NCBI GenBank assembly: GCA_002171375.1
Contig: NHFK01000025.1
Span: 75,695 to 104,695 of the forward strand
DNA length: 29,001 bases
Direction: 5' to 3'
Source of the DNA: Alphaproteobacteria bacterium TMED109
GTDB lineage: Bacteria > Pseudomonadota > Alphaproteobacteria > TMED109
The notes beneath the pieces were generated by a model, which was given only the letters and a program-made list of their open reading frames with translations, did no database searches and was not told the DNA's origin. A program made the position numbers and the translations under genes. Shown in pieces: positions 5,585 to 15,597 of this stretch (positions are counted from its first letter, which is position 1; every line of letters starts with the position of its first letter).

Positions 5585-6202
5585 ATGGGTAATGCAACTA
5601 TTACACCTTCAATTCCAATCATTTTGGCGTCAGCTTCAAAAATTCGTTCTAAAATTTTACAAAAAACTGGTATGGAATTCTCTGTAATAATTTCAGATAT
5701 AGATGAAGATAAATTAAAAGAAAATATGATTAAAAAAAGTATTCCAGAGATGGCAATTATATTAGCCTCAGAAAAAGCATTAAATGTCAGTAAAACGAAC
5801 CCAAACAGTTATGTAATAGGTGCAGATCAAATTTGTAATTTAAATAATAATATATTTAGCAAACCTGATACTATGGATAAAGCAATTGAACAGTTAAAAA
5901 AGTTATCAGGAAAGACCCATAAACAAACTAGTGGAATAAGTTTATATTTTAATAGTAAACTGATTTGGTCAGGTTATGAAGAAGCAGAACTTACAATGTA
6001 TGAACTTAATGAAAAAGAAATAATAAAATATTTAAAAATAGATAAGCCGTTTAATAGTTGTGGTTCATATAAATATGAATCTTTAGGAATTAATTTATTT
6101 TCTAAGGTCACTGGTAATAATGAAACTATTCAAGGTCTACCTATAATAGAGCTTTTAAAGCAATTGAGAAAAAATAAAGTTTATTCGATAAATAATATGT
6201 AG
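5585..6202 (+). CDS. maf: Maf/YceF-family nucleotide pyrophosphatase
   Basis: 205 residues. Maf proteins hydrolyse non-canonical or house-cleaning nucleoside triphosphates to monophosphates. The family's N-terminal Ser-x-Ser-x-x-R loop is seen in LASASKIRSKIL (14-25), the GADQI motif (about 79-83) contains the catalytic aspartate, and the FSKPDTMDKAIEQLKKLSGKTH region follows in the usual place. C-terminal NNETIQGLPI matches the family's G-LP motif. It lies 29 bases after folE and 12 before cysS, so probably shares their transcript. The exact subfamily (dTTP/UTP versus m7GTP-type) was not determined. It ends with TAG. Confidence 0.92.
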   Translation: MGNATITPSIPIILASASKIRSKILQKTGMEFSVIISDIDEDKLKENMIKKSIPEMAIILASEKALNVSKTNPNSYVIGADQICNLNNNIFSKPDTMDKAIEQLKKLSGKTHKQTSGISLYFNSKLIWSGYEEAELTMYELNEKEIIKYLKIDKPFNSCGSYKYESLGINLFSKVTGNNETIQGLPIIELLKQLRKNKVYSINNM

Positions 6203-6214
6203 GTTTAGTAAGAA

Positions 6215-7606
6215 ATGAGTATTTTTAAAATACATAATACGTTAGGAAACAAGAAAGAAGAATTTATTCCTATAGATAAAGACCATATAAGAATTTATGC
6301 TTGTGGGCCAACTGTGTATAATTATGCACATATTGGAAATGCTAGAATGGCTGTGGTATGTGATTTACTAGTAAGGTTTATGCGATCTATTTATCCAAAA
6401 GTTACATATGTTTCTAATATTACGGATATAGATGATAAAATTATAAATGCTTCTTTAGAAACAAATACTCCAATAAAAGAATTAACTGCTAAATACGAAA
6501 AAGTCTATAATCAGGATATGGGGGAATTAGGAGTATTAAAACCAGATATACAGCCTAGAGCGACAGACCATATCAAAGAAATGATTTCTCTAATAGATCA
6601 ATTGATTAAACAAAATAATGCTTATGTGTCTGATAATCATGTTTTATTTAATGTTTCATCTTATAAAAATTACGGTTTATTATCTGGACGGAATAAAGAA
6701 GATCAAATTGCTGGAAGTAGAGTTGAAGTAGCTGACTATAAAAATAATTCAGGTGATTTCGTTTTATGGAAGCCTAGTTCTGAAGACCAGCCAGGCTGGG
6801 ACTCCCCTTGGGGTAAGGGACGGCCAGGTTGGCATATAGAATGTTCAGCAATGTCTGAAAAAACTCTTTCTTTGCCTTTTGATATCCACGGAGGGGGATT
6901 AGATTTAACTTTTCCTCATCATGAAAATGAAATAGCTCAAAGTTGTGCTGCACATAAATTTGATGACCCACAAGATTACGCAAAATATTGGATTCATAAT
7001 GGATTTGTTACTATGGATGGAGAAAAAATGTCTAAGTCTCTTGGTAATATATTTTTAGTGAATGATTTACTAAAGAAATATCCTGGAGAAACTCTGAGGC
7101 TTTCTCTAATTTCTTCACATTATAGACAACCATTAAATTGGAATTCAAAAATTATTGAACAGGCTCAAAAAAATCTTGATCGTATATATAGAATTCTTAA
7201 AGATAATGAGAATATATCCATTGATGAAAACATTCATGTACCTGATAATGTAGTTGACGCTTTATCAGATGATTTAAATACTTCTAAAGCAATGTTTGAA
7301 ATTAATTTAATTGCTGATAAATTATCTAAGAGTAATAATAAAAATAAGAGTGCCTTAAAAGGAGAACTAGTCTCATCTGGAAAAATACTTGGCTTGTTTC
7401 AACAATCTCCCAGTGAATGGCTTAAATATGGAAAAACTAATAATAATATAGATAGTAATTTTATAGAAGAGTTGATACTTAAAAGAAATAAAGCAAGAGA
7501 AGTTAAAAATTTTCAAGAAGCAGATAAAATTAGAGATGAATTGACTAATATAAATATAGAGATAGAAGATACTATTGATGGTACAATCTGGCGTAGTAAA
7601 AATTAA
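6215..7606 (+). CDS. cysS: cysteinyl-tRNA synthetase
   Basis: 463 residues, a normal length for class I CysRS, which charges tRNA-Cys. The catalytic-site signatures are all present: CGPTVYNYAHIGNAR with zinc ligand C30 and the HIGN motif at 39-42; GWHIECSAMS (about 205-214) with a second zinc-binding cysteine; HGGGLDLTFPHHENEIAQ with further ligands; and KMSKSLGN (about 270-277), which holds the 3' end of the tRNA and ATP. The C-terminal helical part (LIADKLSK..., ANKARE-like helices) corresponds to the DALR/anticodon region. It follows maf by 12 bases and precedes thrS by 23. Confidence 0.97.
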   Translation: MSIFKIHNTLGNKKEEFIPIDKDHIRIYACGPTVYNYAHIGNARMAVVCDLLVRFMRSIYPKVTYVSNITDIDDKIINASLETNTPIKELTAKYEKVYNQDMGELGVLKPDIQPRATDHIKEMISLIDQLIKQNNAYVSDNHVLFNVSSYKNYGLLSGRNKEDQIAGSRVEVADYKNNSGDFVLWKPSSEDQPGWDSPWGKGRPGWHIECSAMSEKTLSLPFDIHGGGLDLTFPHHENEIAQSCAAHKFDDPQDYAKYWIHNGFVTMDGEKMSKSLGNIFLVNDLLKKYPGETLRLSLISSHYRQPLNWNSKIIEQAQKNLDRIYRILKDNENISIDENIHVPDNVVDALSDDLNTSKAMFEINLIADKLSKSNNKNKSALKGELVSSGKILGLFQQSPSEWLKYGKTNNNIDSNFIEELILKRNKAREVKNFQEADKIRDELTNINIEIEDTIDGTIWRSKN

Positions 7607-7629
7607 AATAAAGTATAAATGATAATATA

Positions 7630-9558
7630 ATGACTAATAATAATACAAAAATTTCAATTACTTTTCCTGATGGTAATTCCAAAGAATATGATAAAGGAAT
7701 TACAGGTTATAAAATAGCTGAGAGTATTGCTAAGTCTCTTGCTAAAGAAGCAATAGCTGTAGAAATAAATAATGAAATATCTGATTTATCTTTAGAAATA
7801 AATAATGATTCAAAATTAAAAATTATTAAACGTAATGATGATGAAGCTTTAGAACTCATTCGTCATGATTGCGCTCATGTCATGGCCGAAGCTGTACAAG
7901 AATTATTTCCTGAAACTCAGGTCACAATAGGACCAGCAATAGATAATGGATTCTATTATGATTTTGCTAGAGAAAAAGCATTTATTCCCGATGATTTAGA
8001 AATAATTGAAAAGAAGATGCATGAAATTATTAAAAGGAATTCTTCTTTTGTTAGAGAAGTATGGAATAGAGATGAGGCTATCTCTTTTTTTAAAAATAAA
8101 AAAGAAGAATATAAAGCTGAATTAATTTCAGATTTACCTAAAGATGAAAATATTACAATTTATAAGCAAGGAGACTGGACTGACTTATGTAAGGGTCCAC
8201 ATTTACCCTCTACTAAACATGTTGGTAAAGCATTTAAATTAATGAAAGTAGCTGGAGCATATTGGAGAGGAGATTCTTCAAATACAATGCTTACAAGAAT
8301 ATATGGTACGGCATGGAGAAATGAAGAAGAGCTTAACAATTATCTTATCATGCTAGAAGAAGCTGAGAAACGTGATCATAGAAAGCTAGGACGAGAAATG
8401 AACTTATTTCATTTCCAAGAAGAATCTCCTGGTTCCGTTTTTTGGCATACTAAGGGTTGGCTACTTTTTCAAACATTAGTTAATTATATGAAGAAAAGGC
8501 AAGATGCAGCTGGTTATGAAGAGATAAATACTCCTGATATTATGGATCGCTCACTATGGGAAAAATCAGGACACTGGGATAAATTCGGGGAGAACATGTT
8601 TACTACTGAAGAAAGAGAAGATAGATTATATGCTCTTAAACCTATGAATTGTCCTGGAGCTGTTCAAGTTTATAAACAAGGGATTAAAAGTTATAGAGAT
8701 TTACCATTAAAATTATCTGAATTTGGAAAAGTCCATAGATATGAGCCTTCTGGTGCTCTTCATGGGTTAATGCGAGTAAGAGGCTTTACGCAAGATGATG
8801 CCCATATATTTTGTACAGAAGACCAAATTACAGAGGAGTGTAAAACTGTATGTAGCCTAATTATAAGCATTTATAAAGATTTTGGTTTTGAAAATATTCA
8901 TATTAAATATTCTGACAGACCTGAAAAAAGAGTAGGAAGTGATGAAATATGGGATAAATCAGAAGAAGCACTAAAAATAGCAATTGAAGCAACCGGTTTA
9001 TCTTATAAACATAATCCTGGTGAAGGAGCTTTTTATGGCCCAAAAATAGAATTTGTTCTGAGAGATGCAATCGGCAGGGATTGGCAGTGTGGAACTCTTC
9101 AAGTGGACCTAAATTTACCTAGCAGACTATCAGCTAATTATATAGCTGAAGATGGACAGAAATATGCTCCGGTTATGCTTCATAGAGCATTGTTTGGTTC
9201 AATTGAACGCTTTATAGGTATTCTGATAGAAAATTATTCTGGTCGTTTACCATTATGGCTCTCTCCTACTCAAATTGTTATTGCTACAATTACTTCTGAT
9301 GCGGACTTATATGCTAAAGAAGTTTTAAAATTATTTAAAGAAAATGACTTGAGAGTAGAAATTGATATTAGAAACGAAAAAATAGGTTATAAAATCAGAG
9401 AGCATAGTACGGCTAAAATACCTATATTAGTTATTATTGGTAAACAAGAAGCTGAAAAAAGAGAACTATCAATTAGAAGGTTGGGATCTAATAATACAGA
9501 GACTAGTAATCTAGAAACTGTAGTCAATGATTTAAAAATTCAATCTAAGTCGCCGTAA
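7630..9558 (+). CDS. thrS: threonyl-tRNA synthetase
   Basis: 642 residues, full length. Order: TGS domain (about 1-65), editing/SAD domain with HDCAH (79-83) and the DLCKGPH region, class II catalytic core, and C-terminal anticodon-binding domain beginning near [12 protein letters not shown]. By spacing against E. coli ThrRS the zinc ligands are C341 (in MNCPGA), H392 (DDAHIFC) and H518 (VMLHRA). The usual NCPGH reads NCPGA here, an odd substitution next to the zinc cysteine. The N-terminal editing domain indicates removal of mischarged Ser-tRNA. No T-box or autoregulatory leader is apparent in the 23 bases before it. Confidence 0.97.
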   Translation: MTNNNTKISITFPDGNSKEYDKGITGYKIAESIAKSLAKEAIAVEINNEISDLSLEINNDSKLKIIKRNDDEALELIRHDCAHVMAEAVQELFPETQVTIGPAIDNGFYYDFAREKAFIPDDLEIIEKKMHEIIKRNSSFVREVWNRDEAISFFKNKKEEYKAELISDLPKDENITIYKQGDWTDLCKGPHLPSTKHVGKAFKLMKVAGAYWRGDSSNTMLTRIYGTAWRNEEELNNYLIMLEEAEKRDHRKLGREMNLFHFQEESPGSVFWHTKGWLLFQTLVNYMKKRQDAAGYEEINTPDIMDRSLWEKSGHWDKFGENMFTTEEREDRLYALKPMNCPGAVQVYKQGIKSYRDLPLKLSEFGKVHRYEPSGALHGLMRVRGFTQDDAHIFCTEDQITEECKTVCSLIISIYKDFGFENIHIKYSDRPEKRVGSDEIWDKSEEALKIAIEATGLSYKHNPGEGAFYGPKIEFVLRDAIGRDWQCGTLQVDLNLPSRLSANYIAEDGQKYAPVMLHRALFGSIERFIGILIENYSGRLPLWLSPTQIVIATITSDADLYAKEVLKLFKENDLRVEIDIRNEKIGYKIREHSTAKIPILVIIGKQEAEKRELSIRRLGSNNTETSNLETVVNDLKIQSKSP

Positions 9559-9567
9559 TATCTTAAT

Positions 9568-9783
9568 ATGATAAAGAATATATTTATAGGTATTATAAAA
9601 TTATATCAATATATTGTATCTCCAATGTTGGGATCTCAATGTAGATTTAATCCTACCTGTTCAAACTACGCAATAGAATCAATAAAGAAACATAATTTAC
9701 TTAAAGCAATTTATATTTCATTTCGACGCATATTGCGCTGTCATCCTTGGGGAAAATCAGGAGATGATCCAGTTCCTGATTAA
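9568..9783 (+). CDS. yidD: membrane protein insertion efficiency factor YidD
   Basis: 71 residues, the usual size. The three conserved cysteines are present in QCRFNPTCSNYA (C25, C31) and RCHPWGKSGDDPVP (C58), following an amphipathic N-terminal helix. YidD associates with the inner membrane and helps YidC insert proteins. It starts 9 bases after thrS and is the last gene of the folE-thrS run; its stop codon overlaps the stop of the convergent membrane-protein gene. Confidence 0.96.
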   Translation: MIKNIFIGIIKLYQYIVSPMLGSQCRFNPTCSNYAIESIKKHNLLKAIYISFRRILRCHPWGKSGDDPVPD

Positions 9784-10433
9784 TAAATAATTGACGTTAA
9801 ACAGGATATTATTCCTATTACTACTAGCCAACTTCCAAATATTTTAGAGCCAATAAAAATATATTTTCTACTTATAAATTCAAATATATATATAAATAAA
9901 CCTGTAAGCATAATAATAATTATTATGTTTCCTCCGGGATAATTTATAAAACTTTTTATAGAAAATGCTTCAATATCTTTTAAGCCTATATGCAAAGAAC
10001 TAATAAAAGAAAATAGTATTACAATCAAATATTTTAAAATAATTTTATGAGGACTAAACCACAATAAAATACCGATAAATATATTTAATATATATAAAAT
10101 TATTAATGGAAATTTATCAAATCCAAAAATAAAATCGATATTGTAGTAAAAAATAAAATCTAAAATCATATTGAAGAATATTTGACACAAAATAAATATA
10201 AATAAAAATATAGTTAATATAAAAAATAATAATTTATTCTTACTTTGAATTAATAATAATGAAACGCCTAATATGCTTATTAAAAATATATAATTGCTCA
10301 GGATGTTATATAAGCCTGATAAAAATAATCCATAATCTTTTATAGGAGTAAATAATACTTTAAAAGTAGATAGTGAAACTAAAAATACTAATATACTTAA
10401 AATTATTAAGTTAATATTTTTATTTAGCATCAA
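9780..10433 (-). CDS. polytopic membrane protein of unknown function, coupled to hupE
   Basis: 217 residues, almost entirely hydrophobic, with about six or seven predicted membrane helices. Few charged or signature residues are visible; a short YPGGN segment (about 165-169) and a SLHIGLKDIEA loop stand out. I do not recognise the family. The start overlaps the stop of hupE in an ATGA arrangement, suggesting translational coupling and a shared job, perhaps an accessory component of the same metal transport system. Composition is extreme (Ile, Phe and Leu dominate), as expected for an AT-rich membrane gene, so weak homology could be obscured. Confidence 0.8.
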   Translation of the reverse strand: MMLNKNINLIILSILVFLVSLSTFKVLFTPIKDYGLFLSGLYNILSNYIFLISILGVSLLLIQSKNKLLFFILTIFLFIFILCQIFFNMILDFIFYYNIDFIFGFDKFPLIILYILNIFIGILLWFSPHKIILKYLIVILFSFISSLHIGLKDIEAFSIKSFINYPGGNIIIIIMLTGLFIYIFEFISRKYIFIGSKIFGSWLVVIGIISCLTSIIY

Positions 10434-11029
10434 AAATAATTTCTTAAAATAAGAAAAACTCCTGAAATAAAAATAAATATACCTAATAATCTAGAAATTT
10501 TACCATCATAAAAATTATTCAGAATATAACCCAATAATATACCTACTAAATGAATTAACCCTGTAGATATAACGAAACCAACTATAAAGCTTAGAGGGTC
10601 TATTGCTTTAGGTATTTCATTTCCATGAGCATAGCCATGAAATATTGCAAAAAAAGATATTATTAATAAGGCAATAATTTCATTTGGAAACCATTTAAGA
10701 AATATAAATAAACCTAAAATTATTACAGATAGAGCTATTATATGCTCAACATAAATAAATATAAGTATATTTGATATAGATATTATAGCCCCTATACACA
10801 TTACAAGAGGAAAAGATACTGGAAGTGACCACATACGTCTTCCACCCATCTGGGCACCCCAAATACCAATTCCTAACATAACTAAAAAATGGTCTAGACC
10901 TAATATAGGATGACTAAAACCGCTTCCAAATCCAGAACTATTAGATGTTATTGAGTGAGCATTAGCTTCATTAAGAAGTATTAATGTAATTAAAGGTATA
11001 TTTAAAATAAAATTAATTAAATATCTCAT
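10430..11029 (-). CDS. hupE: HupE/UreJ family metal permease
   Basis: 199 residues. A signal peptide (cleavage likely after NANA, residue 24) precedes six or so membrane segments. The family motif HPILGLDHFLVMLGIG (40-55) in the first helix and FHGYAHGNE (130-138) in a later helix carry the histidines and acidic residues associated with Ni2+ (or Co2+) uptake by HupE/UreJ proteins. No urease, hydrogenase or cobalamin gene is in this window, so the metal is unassigned. It is divergent from typA across about 165 bases; no metal riboswitch is recognised upstream. Confidence 0.9.
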   Translation of the reverse strand: MRYLINFILNIPLITLILLNEANAHSITSNSSGFGSGFSHPILGLDHFLVMLGIGIWGAQMGGRRMWSLPVSFPLVMCIGAIISISNILIFIYVEHIIALSVIILGLFIFLKWFPNEIIALLIISFFAIFHGYAHGNEIPKAIDPLSFIVGFVISTGLIHLVGILLGYILNNFYDGKISRLLGIFIFISGVFLILRNYF

Positions 11030-11195
11030 AAATCAAACCAAAATATATTTTATATTAATAGTCTAAATTATTTTTATTAAATATCTACTATTACTTGACT
11101 AGAATATATTTTGTGACATGTTGCCTTGTGAATCTAGTTTACTTTTTATAAAGAAGCCAGTTCATATAATATTTAATCTCATTAGAAAGAATAAT

Positions 11196-13007
11196 ATGTC
11201 TGAAGAATTACGTAATATTGCAATTATTGCACACGTTGATCATGGAAAAACTACATTAATTGACTCTATCATGAAACAAAGTGGAATGTTTAGAGAAAAT
11301 GAAAGTGTAAGTGAAAGATTAATGGACTCTGGGGACTTAGAAAAAGAAAGAGGTATTACCATACTAGCAAAGCCAACTTCAATTTCCTGGGATAATATTA
11401 CTATTAATATAATTGACACACCTGGACATGCAGATTTTGGAGGAGAAGTAGAAAGAGTTTTAGGTATGACAGATGGAGTTATACTTCTAATTGACGCTGC
11501 AGAAGGTCCTATGCCACAAACTAAATTTGTTCTTGGGAAAGCATTAGCCCAGGGGCTAAAACCTATTGTAATAATAAATAAAGCTGACAGACCTGATGGA
11601 AGACCTGACGAAGTTTTAGAAGAAATATTTGATTTATTTATTTCCTTAGATGCAAATGAAGAACAATTAGATTTTCCAACTCTATATGCATCAGGTAGAG
11701 CAGGATGGTGTGTAAATGAATTAGACGAACCACATGAAAATTTACATCCACTTTTAGATTTAATTATAAAACATGTTAAAGCACCAAAAGTAAATCAGGA
11801 CTTACCATTTGCTATGCTAGTAACTCTACTAGACTCTGATCCATACTTAGGAAGATGTCTTGTAGGAAGAGTAGAACAAGGTTCTGCAAAAGTTAATGAT
11901 ACTGTCAAATCTATAAATTTGAATGGTGAAAAGATTGAAAATGGAAGATTAACTAAATTACTAAAATTTGAAGGTTTGAATAGAATTCCAGTAAATGAAG
12001 TATATCCAGGAGATATAATATGTGTAGCAGGACTAGCTAAAACTTCAGTTGCTGACACAATTTGTGACTTATCATTAGAAACTGCAATGAAATCAACTCC
12101 TATTGATCCTCCTACTATGGCCGTAACTATCACCGTAAATGACTCTCCTTTTGCAGGCACAGAGGGTAAAAAAGTTACATCCACACTAATTCGTGAAAGG
12201 TTATTGGCAGAAGCAGAAACAAATGTTGCTATTACTTTTTCTGAAAGTTCAAATAAAGACTCTTTTGAAATTGGCGGAAGAGGAGAATTACAATTAGGAG
12301 TGTTAATTGAAACAATGAGAAGAGAGGGTTTTGAACTTACCGTTTCTAGACCAAAAGTTTTATTAAAAAAAGATGAGAATAATAAAATTATTGAGCCTAT
12401 AGAAGAAGTAATTATAGACGTAGATGAGGAATATGTAAGTTCTGTTGTAGATTCTATGAACAAAAGAAAATCAGAAATGCAAGATATGAGATCATCTGGA
12501 GCCGGTAAAACGCGGCTTATTTTTTATGCTCCATCTAGAGGGTTAATAGGATACCAAAGTAAGTTTTTAACTGATACTAGAGGAACTGGTGTTATTAATA
12601 GGCTGTTTCATTCATATGATTCCTATAAAGGAGATGTTCCAACCAGAAGAAATGGTGCACTAATATCCACCGATACAGGAAAAGCAGTAGCATTTGCTAT
12701 ATGGAAACTTCAAGATAGAGGCCCTATGTTTATTGGACATAATACTGTTGTATATAAGGGAATGATTGTAGGAGAACATTCAAGAGATAATGATCTAGAA
12801 ATTAATGTACTTAAAGGAAAGCAATTAACTAATATGAGAGCTTCTGGCTCCGATGAAGCAGTGGTTCTTGTTCCACCTAAGATAATGTCATTAGAAGAAA
12901 TGATGGCTTATATCAACGAAGATGAACTTCTTGAAGTAACACCCTTGAATCTTAGACTAAGAAAAAGATATTTAGACTCTAAAGAAAGAAAAAAGAGTGC
13001 TAAATAA
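11196..13007 (+). CDS. typA: translational GTPase TypA/BipA
   Basis: 603 residues from ATG 11196, which gives the family N-terminus MSEELRNIAIIAHVDHGKTT; the frame is open 26 codons further upstream but that sequence does not resemble the family. G-domain motifs: AHVDHGKTT (12-20), DTPGHADFGGEVER (74-87) and NKADRPDGR (128-136). EF-G-like domains II, III and V and the TypA-specific C-terminal domain (from about GALISTDTGKAVAF) follow. TypA binds the ribosome and supports large-subunit assembly and growth under stress such as cold. The Shine-Dalgarno is weak (AGAAAG). Confidence 0.96.
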   Translation: MSEELRNIAIIAHVDHGKTTLIDSIMKQSGMFRENESVSERLMDSGDLEKERGITILAKPTSISWDNITINIIDTPGHADFGGEVERVLGMTDGVILLIDAAEGPMPQTKFVLGKALAQGLKPIVIINKADRPDGRPDEVLEEIFDLFISLDANEEQLDFPTLYASGRAGWCVNELDEPHENLHPLLDLIIKHVKAPKVNQDLPFAMLVTLLDSDPYLGRCLVGRVEQGSAKVNDTVKSINLNGEKIENGRLTKLLKFEGLNRIPVNEVYPGDIICVAGLAKTSVADTICDLSLETAMKSTPIDPPTMAVTITVNDSPFAGTEGKKVTSTLIRERLLAEAETNVAITFSESSNKDSFEIGGRGELQLGVLIETMRREGFELTVSRPKVLLKKDENNKIIEPIEEVIIDVDEEYVSSVVDSMNKRKSEMQDMRSSGAGKTRLIFYAPSRGLIGYQSKFLTDTRGTGVINRLFHSYDSYKGDVPTRRNGALISTDTGKAVAFAIWKLQDRGPMFIGHNTVVYKGMIVGEHSRDNDLEINVLKGKQLTNMRASGSDEAVVLVPPKIMSLEEMMAYINEDELLEVTPLNLRLRKRYLDSKERKKSAK

Positions 13008-13051
13008 ATTTTTTAGTACATACTATAGTAAAAATAATCTACGGAAAAATT

Positions 13052-13492
13052 ATGGAAAATAAAAATACAAATATTTTGCAACCAATACTTAATTTAATAG
13101 AATTGTTAGCTGGAAATTTTGGAACACTTTTAGTCAAAACTTTTCACTATCTTGCCTTATTTTTAATAGGAGCTGCAATTGTATGGTCTGCATCAGTTGA
13201 ATTTTTATCCATGATGGATAAAGGGGCTGCATCTATTGAAGATATATTATTACTTTTTATATATTTAGAATTAGGAGCTGTTGTTGGAATATATTTTCAA
13301 ACAAATCATATGCCGGTTAGATTTCTTATATATGTAGCTATAACTGCTTTAACACGTTTACTACTTGAGCTAGTATTTGAATGGCATAGTATTGAATATA
13401 TAAATATAATTATCGTATGCGGTGGAATACTTTTATTAGCAGCAAGTATATTAGTTTTAAGGTATGCTTCCCATAACTATCCATCTAATTAA
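13052..13492 (+). CDS. PsiE-family membrane protein (phosphate-starvation-inducible type)
   Basis: 146 residues with about four membrane segments. The central block LLLFIYLELGAVVGIYF (77-93) followed by PVRFLIYVAITALTRLLLE (about 98-116) matches the PsiE family. Its biochemical role is not established; E. coli psiE is induced by phosphate starvation. It lies 44 bases after typA on the same strand, and ends 10 bases before the convergent oxidoreductase stop. No Pho-box was identified. Confidence 0.85.
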   Translation: MENKNTNILQPILNLIELLAGNFGTLLVKTFHYLALFLIGAAIVWSASVEFLSMMDKGAASIEDILLLFIYLELGAVVGIYFQTNHMPVRFLIYVAITALTRLLLELVFEWHSIEYINIIIVCGGILLLAASILVLRYASHNYPSN

Positions 13493-13502
13493 GTTATTTA
13501 AA

Positions 13503-14486
13503 TTAGTTTGGAGTCAATATAGAAGAACCAATAGTTTTTCTTTCTGCAAGATCCTTATGTGCAAGACCAGCTTCATCTAGAGAATATTTCTGATTAATAT
13601 TAATTTTTAAAACTCCACTATTAATTAATGTGAATAAATGGTCTGCATTTTTTTGTCTTTCAATAGCATTTTTTGTATAAGTTAGTAATGCTCCAGTTGC
13701 TATTGAGCCAGAAAAAGATCTTATTTGAGTAATATCAATAGGTTCTATAGGACCTGATGCAAAACCATAGCAAACTATTCGACCTCTTTCCCTTAGACAA
13801 GTCAGCCCCTTACTAAAAGTATCTTTACCAATAGCATCATAGATTACGTGAACTCCTAGTCCGTCAGTTATTTCCTTTACCTTATCTGCAAAATTTTCCT
13901 GAGAATATAATATGGTATAATCGCATCCATTTCTTTTTGCATATTCTGCTTTTTCATCAGAACCAACTGTACCTATTACTGTTGCACCAATATGCTTTGC
14001 CCATTGACTTAATATTAAACCTACACCTCCTGCTGCAGCGTGAACTAATACTATTTGTCCAGATCTTAAACTCCATGATTCATGTAATAAATATTGCGCT
14101 GTAAGCCCTTGAAGGGTAGCTGCAGCTGCTATTTCTAAAGATGTATTTTGATTTAATAAAATTAATTTATTAGCATCTATTAACATTCTTTCGGCATATG
14201 CCCCTATATTCATACAATGTGAAACTTTATCTCCTAATTTGAAGCCATTCACACCCTCACCTATGGCTTCAATAGTTCCAGCTCCTTCCATACCTAAAGT
14301 TGCTGGAAATTCTTTAAAAGATATTGGATGCTTTCCACTTCTTTGCATTATATCTATATAATTTAATCCAATATTTTCATGTTTTATAATAACTTGCCCT
14401 ATGCCCGGTTCAGATATTGATATATTTCTATACTTCATCTCTTCTGGACCACCAACCTGGTCAATCTGAATTACATTGCTTTTCAT
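13503..14486 (-). CDS. NADPH:quinone oxidoreductase, zinc-independent MDR family
   Basis: 327 residues, medium-chain dehydrogenase/reductase fold. The NAD(P)-binding motif is AAAGGVGLILSQWAK (150-164), and the quinone-reductase-like substrate half has NYIDIMQRSG (42-51) and TLGMEGAGTIEAIG (63-76). The cysteine and histidine ligands of zinc alcohol dehydrogenases are absent, in keeping with QorA-type enzymes that reduce quinones or enones. It begins 17 bases after the ABC ATPase gene stop, so is probably the last gene of the sugar-transport operon; what links it to that substrate is unknown. Confidence 0.92.
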   Translation of the reverse strand: MKSNVIQIDQVGGPEEMKYRNISISEPGIGQVIIKHENIGLNYIDIMQRSGKHPISFKEFPATLGMEGAGTIEAIGEGVNGFKLGDKVSHCMNIGAYAERMLIDANKLILLNQNTSLEIAAAATLQGLTAQYLLHESWSLRSGQIVLVHAAAGGVGLILSQWAKHIGATVIGTVGSDEKAEYAKRNGCDYTILYSQENFADKVKEITDGLGVHVIYDAIGKDTFSKGLTCLRERGRIVCYGFASGPIEPIDITQIRSFSGSIATGALLTYTKNAIERQKNADHLFTLINSGVLKININQKYSLDEAGLAHKDLAERKTIGSSILTPN

Positions 14487-14503
14487 TTTATATTATACTC
14501 CGT

Positions 14504-15592
14504 TTATAAAACCTTATCTGTTTCAGGATCAATTATATGAAACTTCTTTTTATTAAAATTAAGAGAAATTGTATTATCACTTGTCAGATTGTTTTCCGGT
14601 GATACTCTTCCACATAATTGTACCCCATTTACAGTAAAGTAAACCATGGTCTCCATTCCAAGAGGCTCTACTAAATCTATTGTAACTTTATGTTCAATCG
14701 CATTCTCTGATATTTTTTCATTTATATGTTCTGGCCTAATTCCTAATAACACATCTTTGCCATCAAGATTTTGTATATTTTTTTGTCTATCTTTATCTAT
14801 AGAAAATGAGATCTGTTCATTTACAAAAACTGAAAAATCTTTTCCCTTTTTAACTATTTTACTAGGAATAAAATTCATAGCTGGAGAACCAATAAACCCT
14901 GCTACAAAACCAGTTTTAGGAAAATTATAAATATCATCAGGAGTTCCTATTTGCTCAATTTTACCGTCTTTCATAACTACAACTCTATCAGCGAGTGTCA
15001 TTGCTTCAACTTGATCATGAGTCACATATATAGTAGTAGTTTTAAGATGCTGGTGGACTCTTTTAATTTCTATTCTCATCTGTCCACGCATTTTAGCATC
15101 TAAATTACTTAACGGCTCATCAAATAAAAATACTTTAGGATTCCTGACTATAGCTCTACCCATTGCAACCCTTTGCCTTTGTCCTCCAGATAGCTGTCTT
15201 GGTCTTCTTTCTAATAATTCAGATATACCCAAAACTTTTCCAGCTTCTTCTACACGTTTTTTAATATCTTCCTTTGAAAATTTTCTTAATCTCAATCCAA
15301 AAGACATATTTTCAAAAACCGTCATATGAGGGTATAAAGCATAACTTTGAAAAACCATTGCAATATCTCTATCTTTTGGAGGAACATCATTTACTAAATT
15401 TTCACCAATATAAATTTTACCTTTAGTTACTTCCTATAAACCTGCTATCATTCTTAATACCGTACTCTTTCCACATCCTGAAGGCCCCACTAAAATAACA
15501 AATTCATTATCTTTTATACTGAGATCTATACCTCTTACTGCTTCAGTTCTATCAAAAACTTTATGTAAACCTTTTATATCTACGTCTGCCAT
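14504..15592 (-). pseudogene. ABC transporter ATP-binding protein (UgpC/MalK type) with in-frame TAG
   Basis: The intact product would be about 362 residues, standard for UgpC/MalK-type ATPases that power sugar import. Translation begins [19 protein letters not shown] at ATG 15592, with Walker [10 protein letters not shown] (36-44) and RMIAGL, and then meets TAG at 15434-15436 (codon 53). The same frame continues as [14 protein letters not shown], then the Q-loop [11 protein letters not shown], signature LSGGQRQR (134-141), Walker B FLFDEP (155-160), the H-loop HD, and a C-terminal TOBE/OB regulatory region. Homologues usually read MIAGLEE here, so one G-to-T change (GAG to TAG) explains the break; there is no frameshift. 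ATG 15358 could start only a fragment lacking Walker A. It may be a real recent nonsense mutation or a sequencing/assembly error; the rest of the gene shows no decay. Confidence 0.85.
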
Positions 15593-15597
15593 ATTTT

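Noticed and set aside
11095..11123. TTGACT at 11095 as a typA promoter
   Set aside because: A -35 match is present but no convincing -10 lies 16-18 bases downstream.
11118..11195. Upstream extension of typA
   Set aside because: The 26 extra residues do not resemble TypA, whose usual N-terminus starts at 11196.
11795..12463. 222-codon minus-strand ORF inside typA
   Set aside because: It lies antisense to the conserved typA coding region and has low-complexity Ser/Thr-rich composition typical of an antisense shadow.
14504..15592. Amber recoding (pyrrolysine or stop reassignment) in the ABC ATPase
   Set aside because: TAG serves as a normal stop for the genes ending at 2549 and 6202, and no recoding gene is visible.
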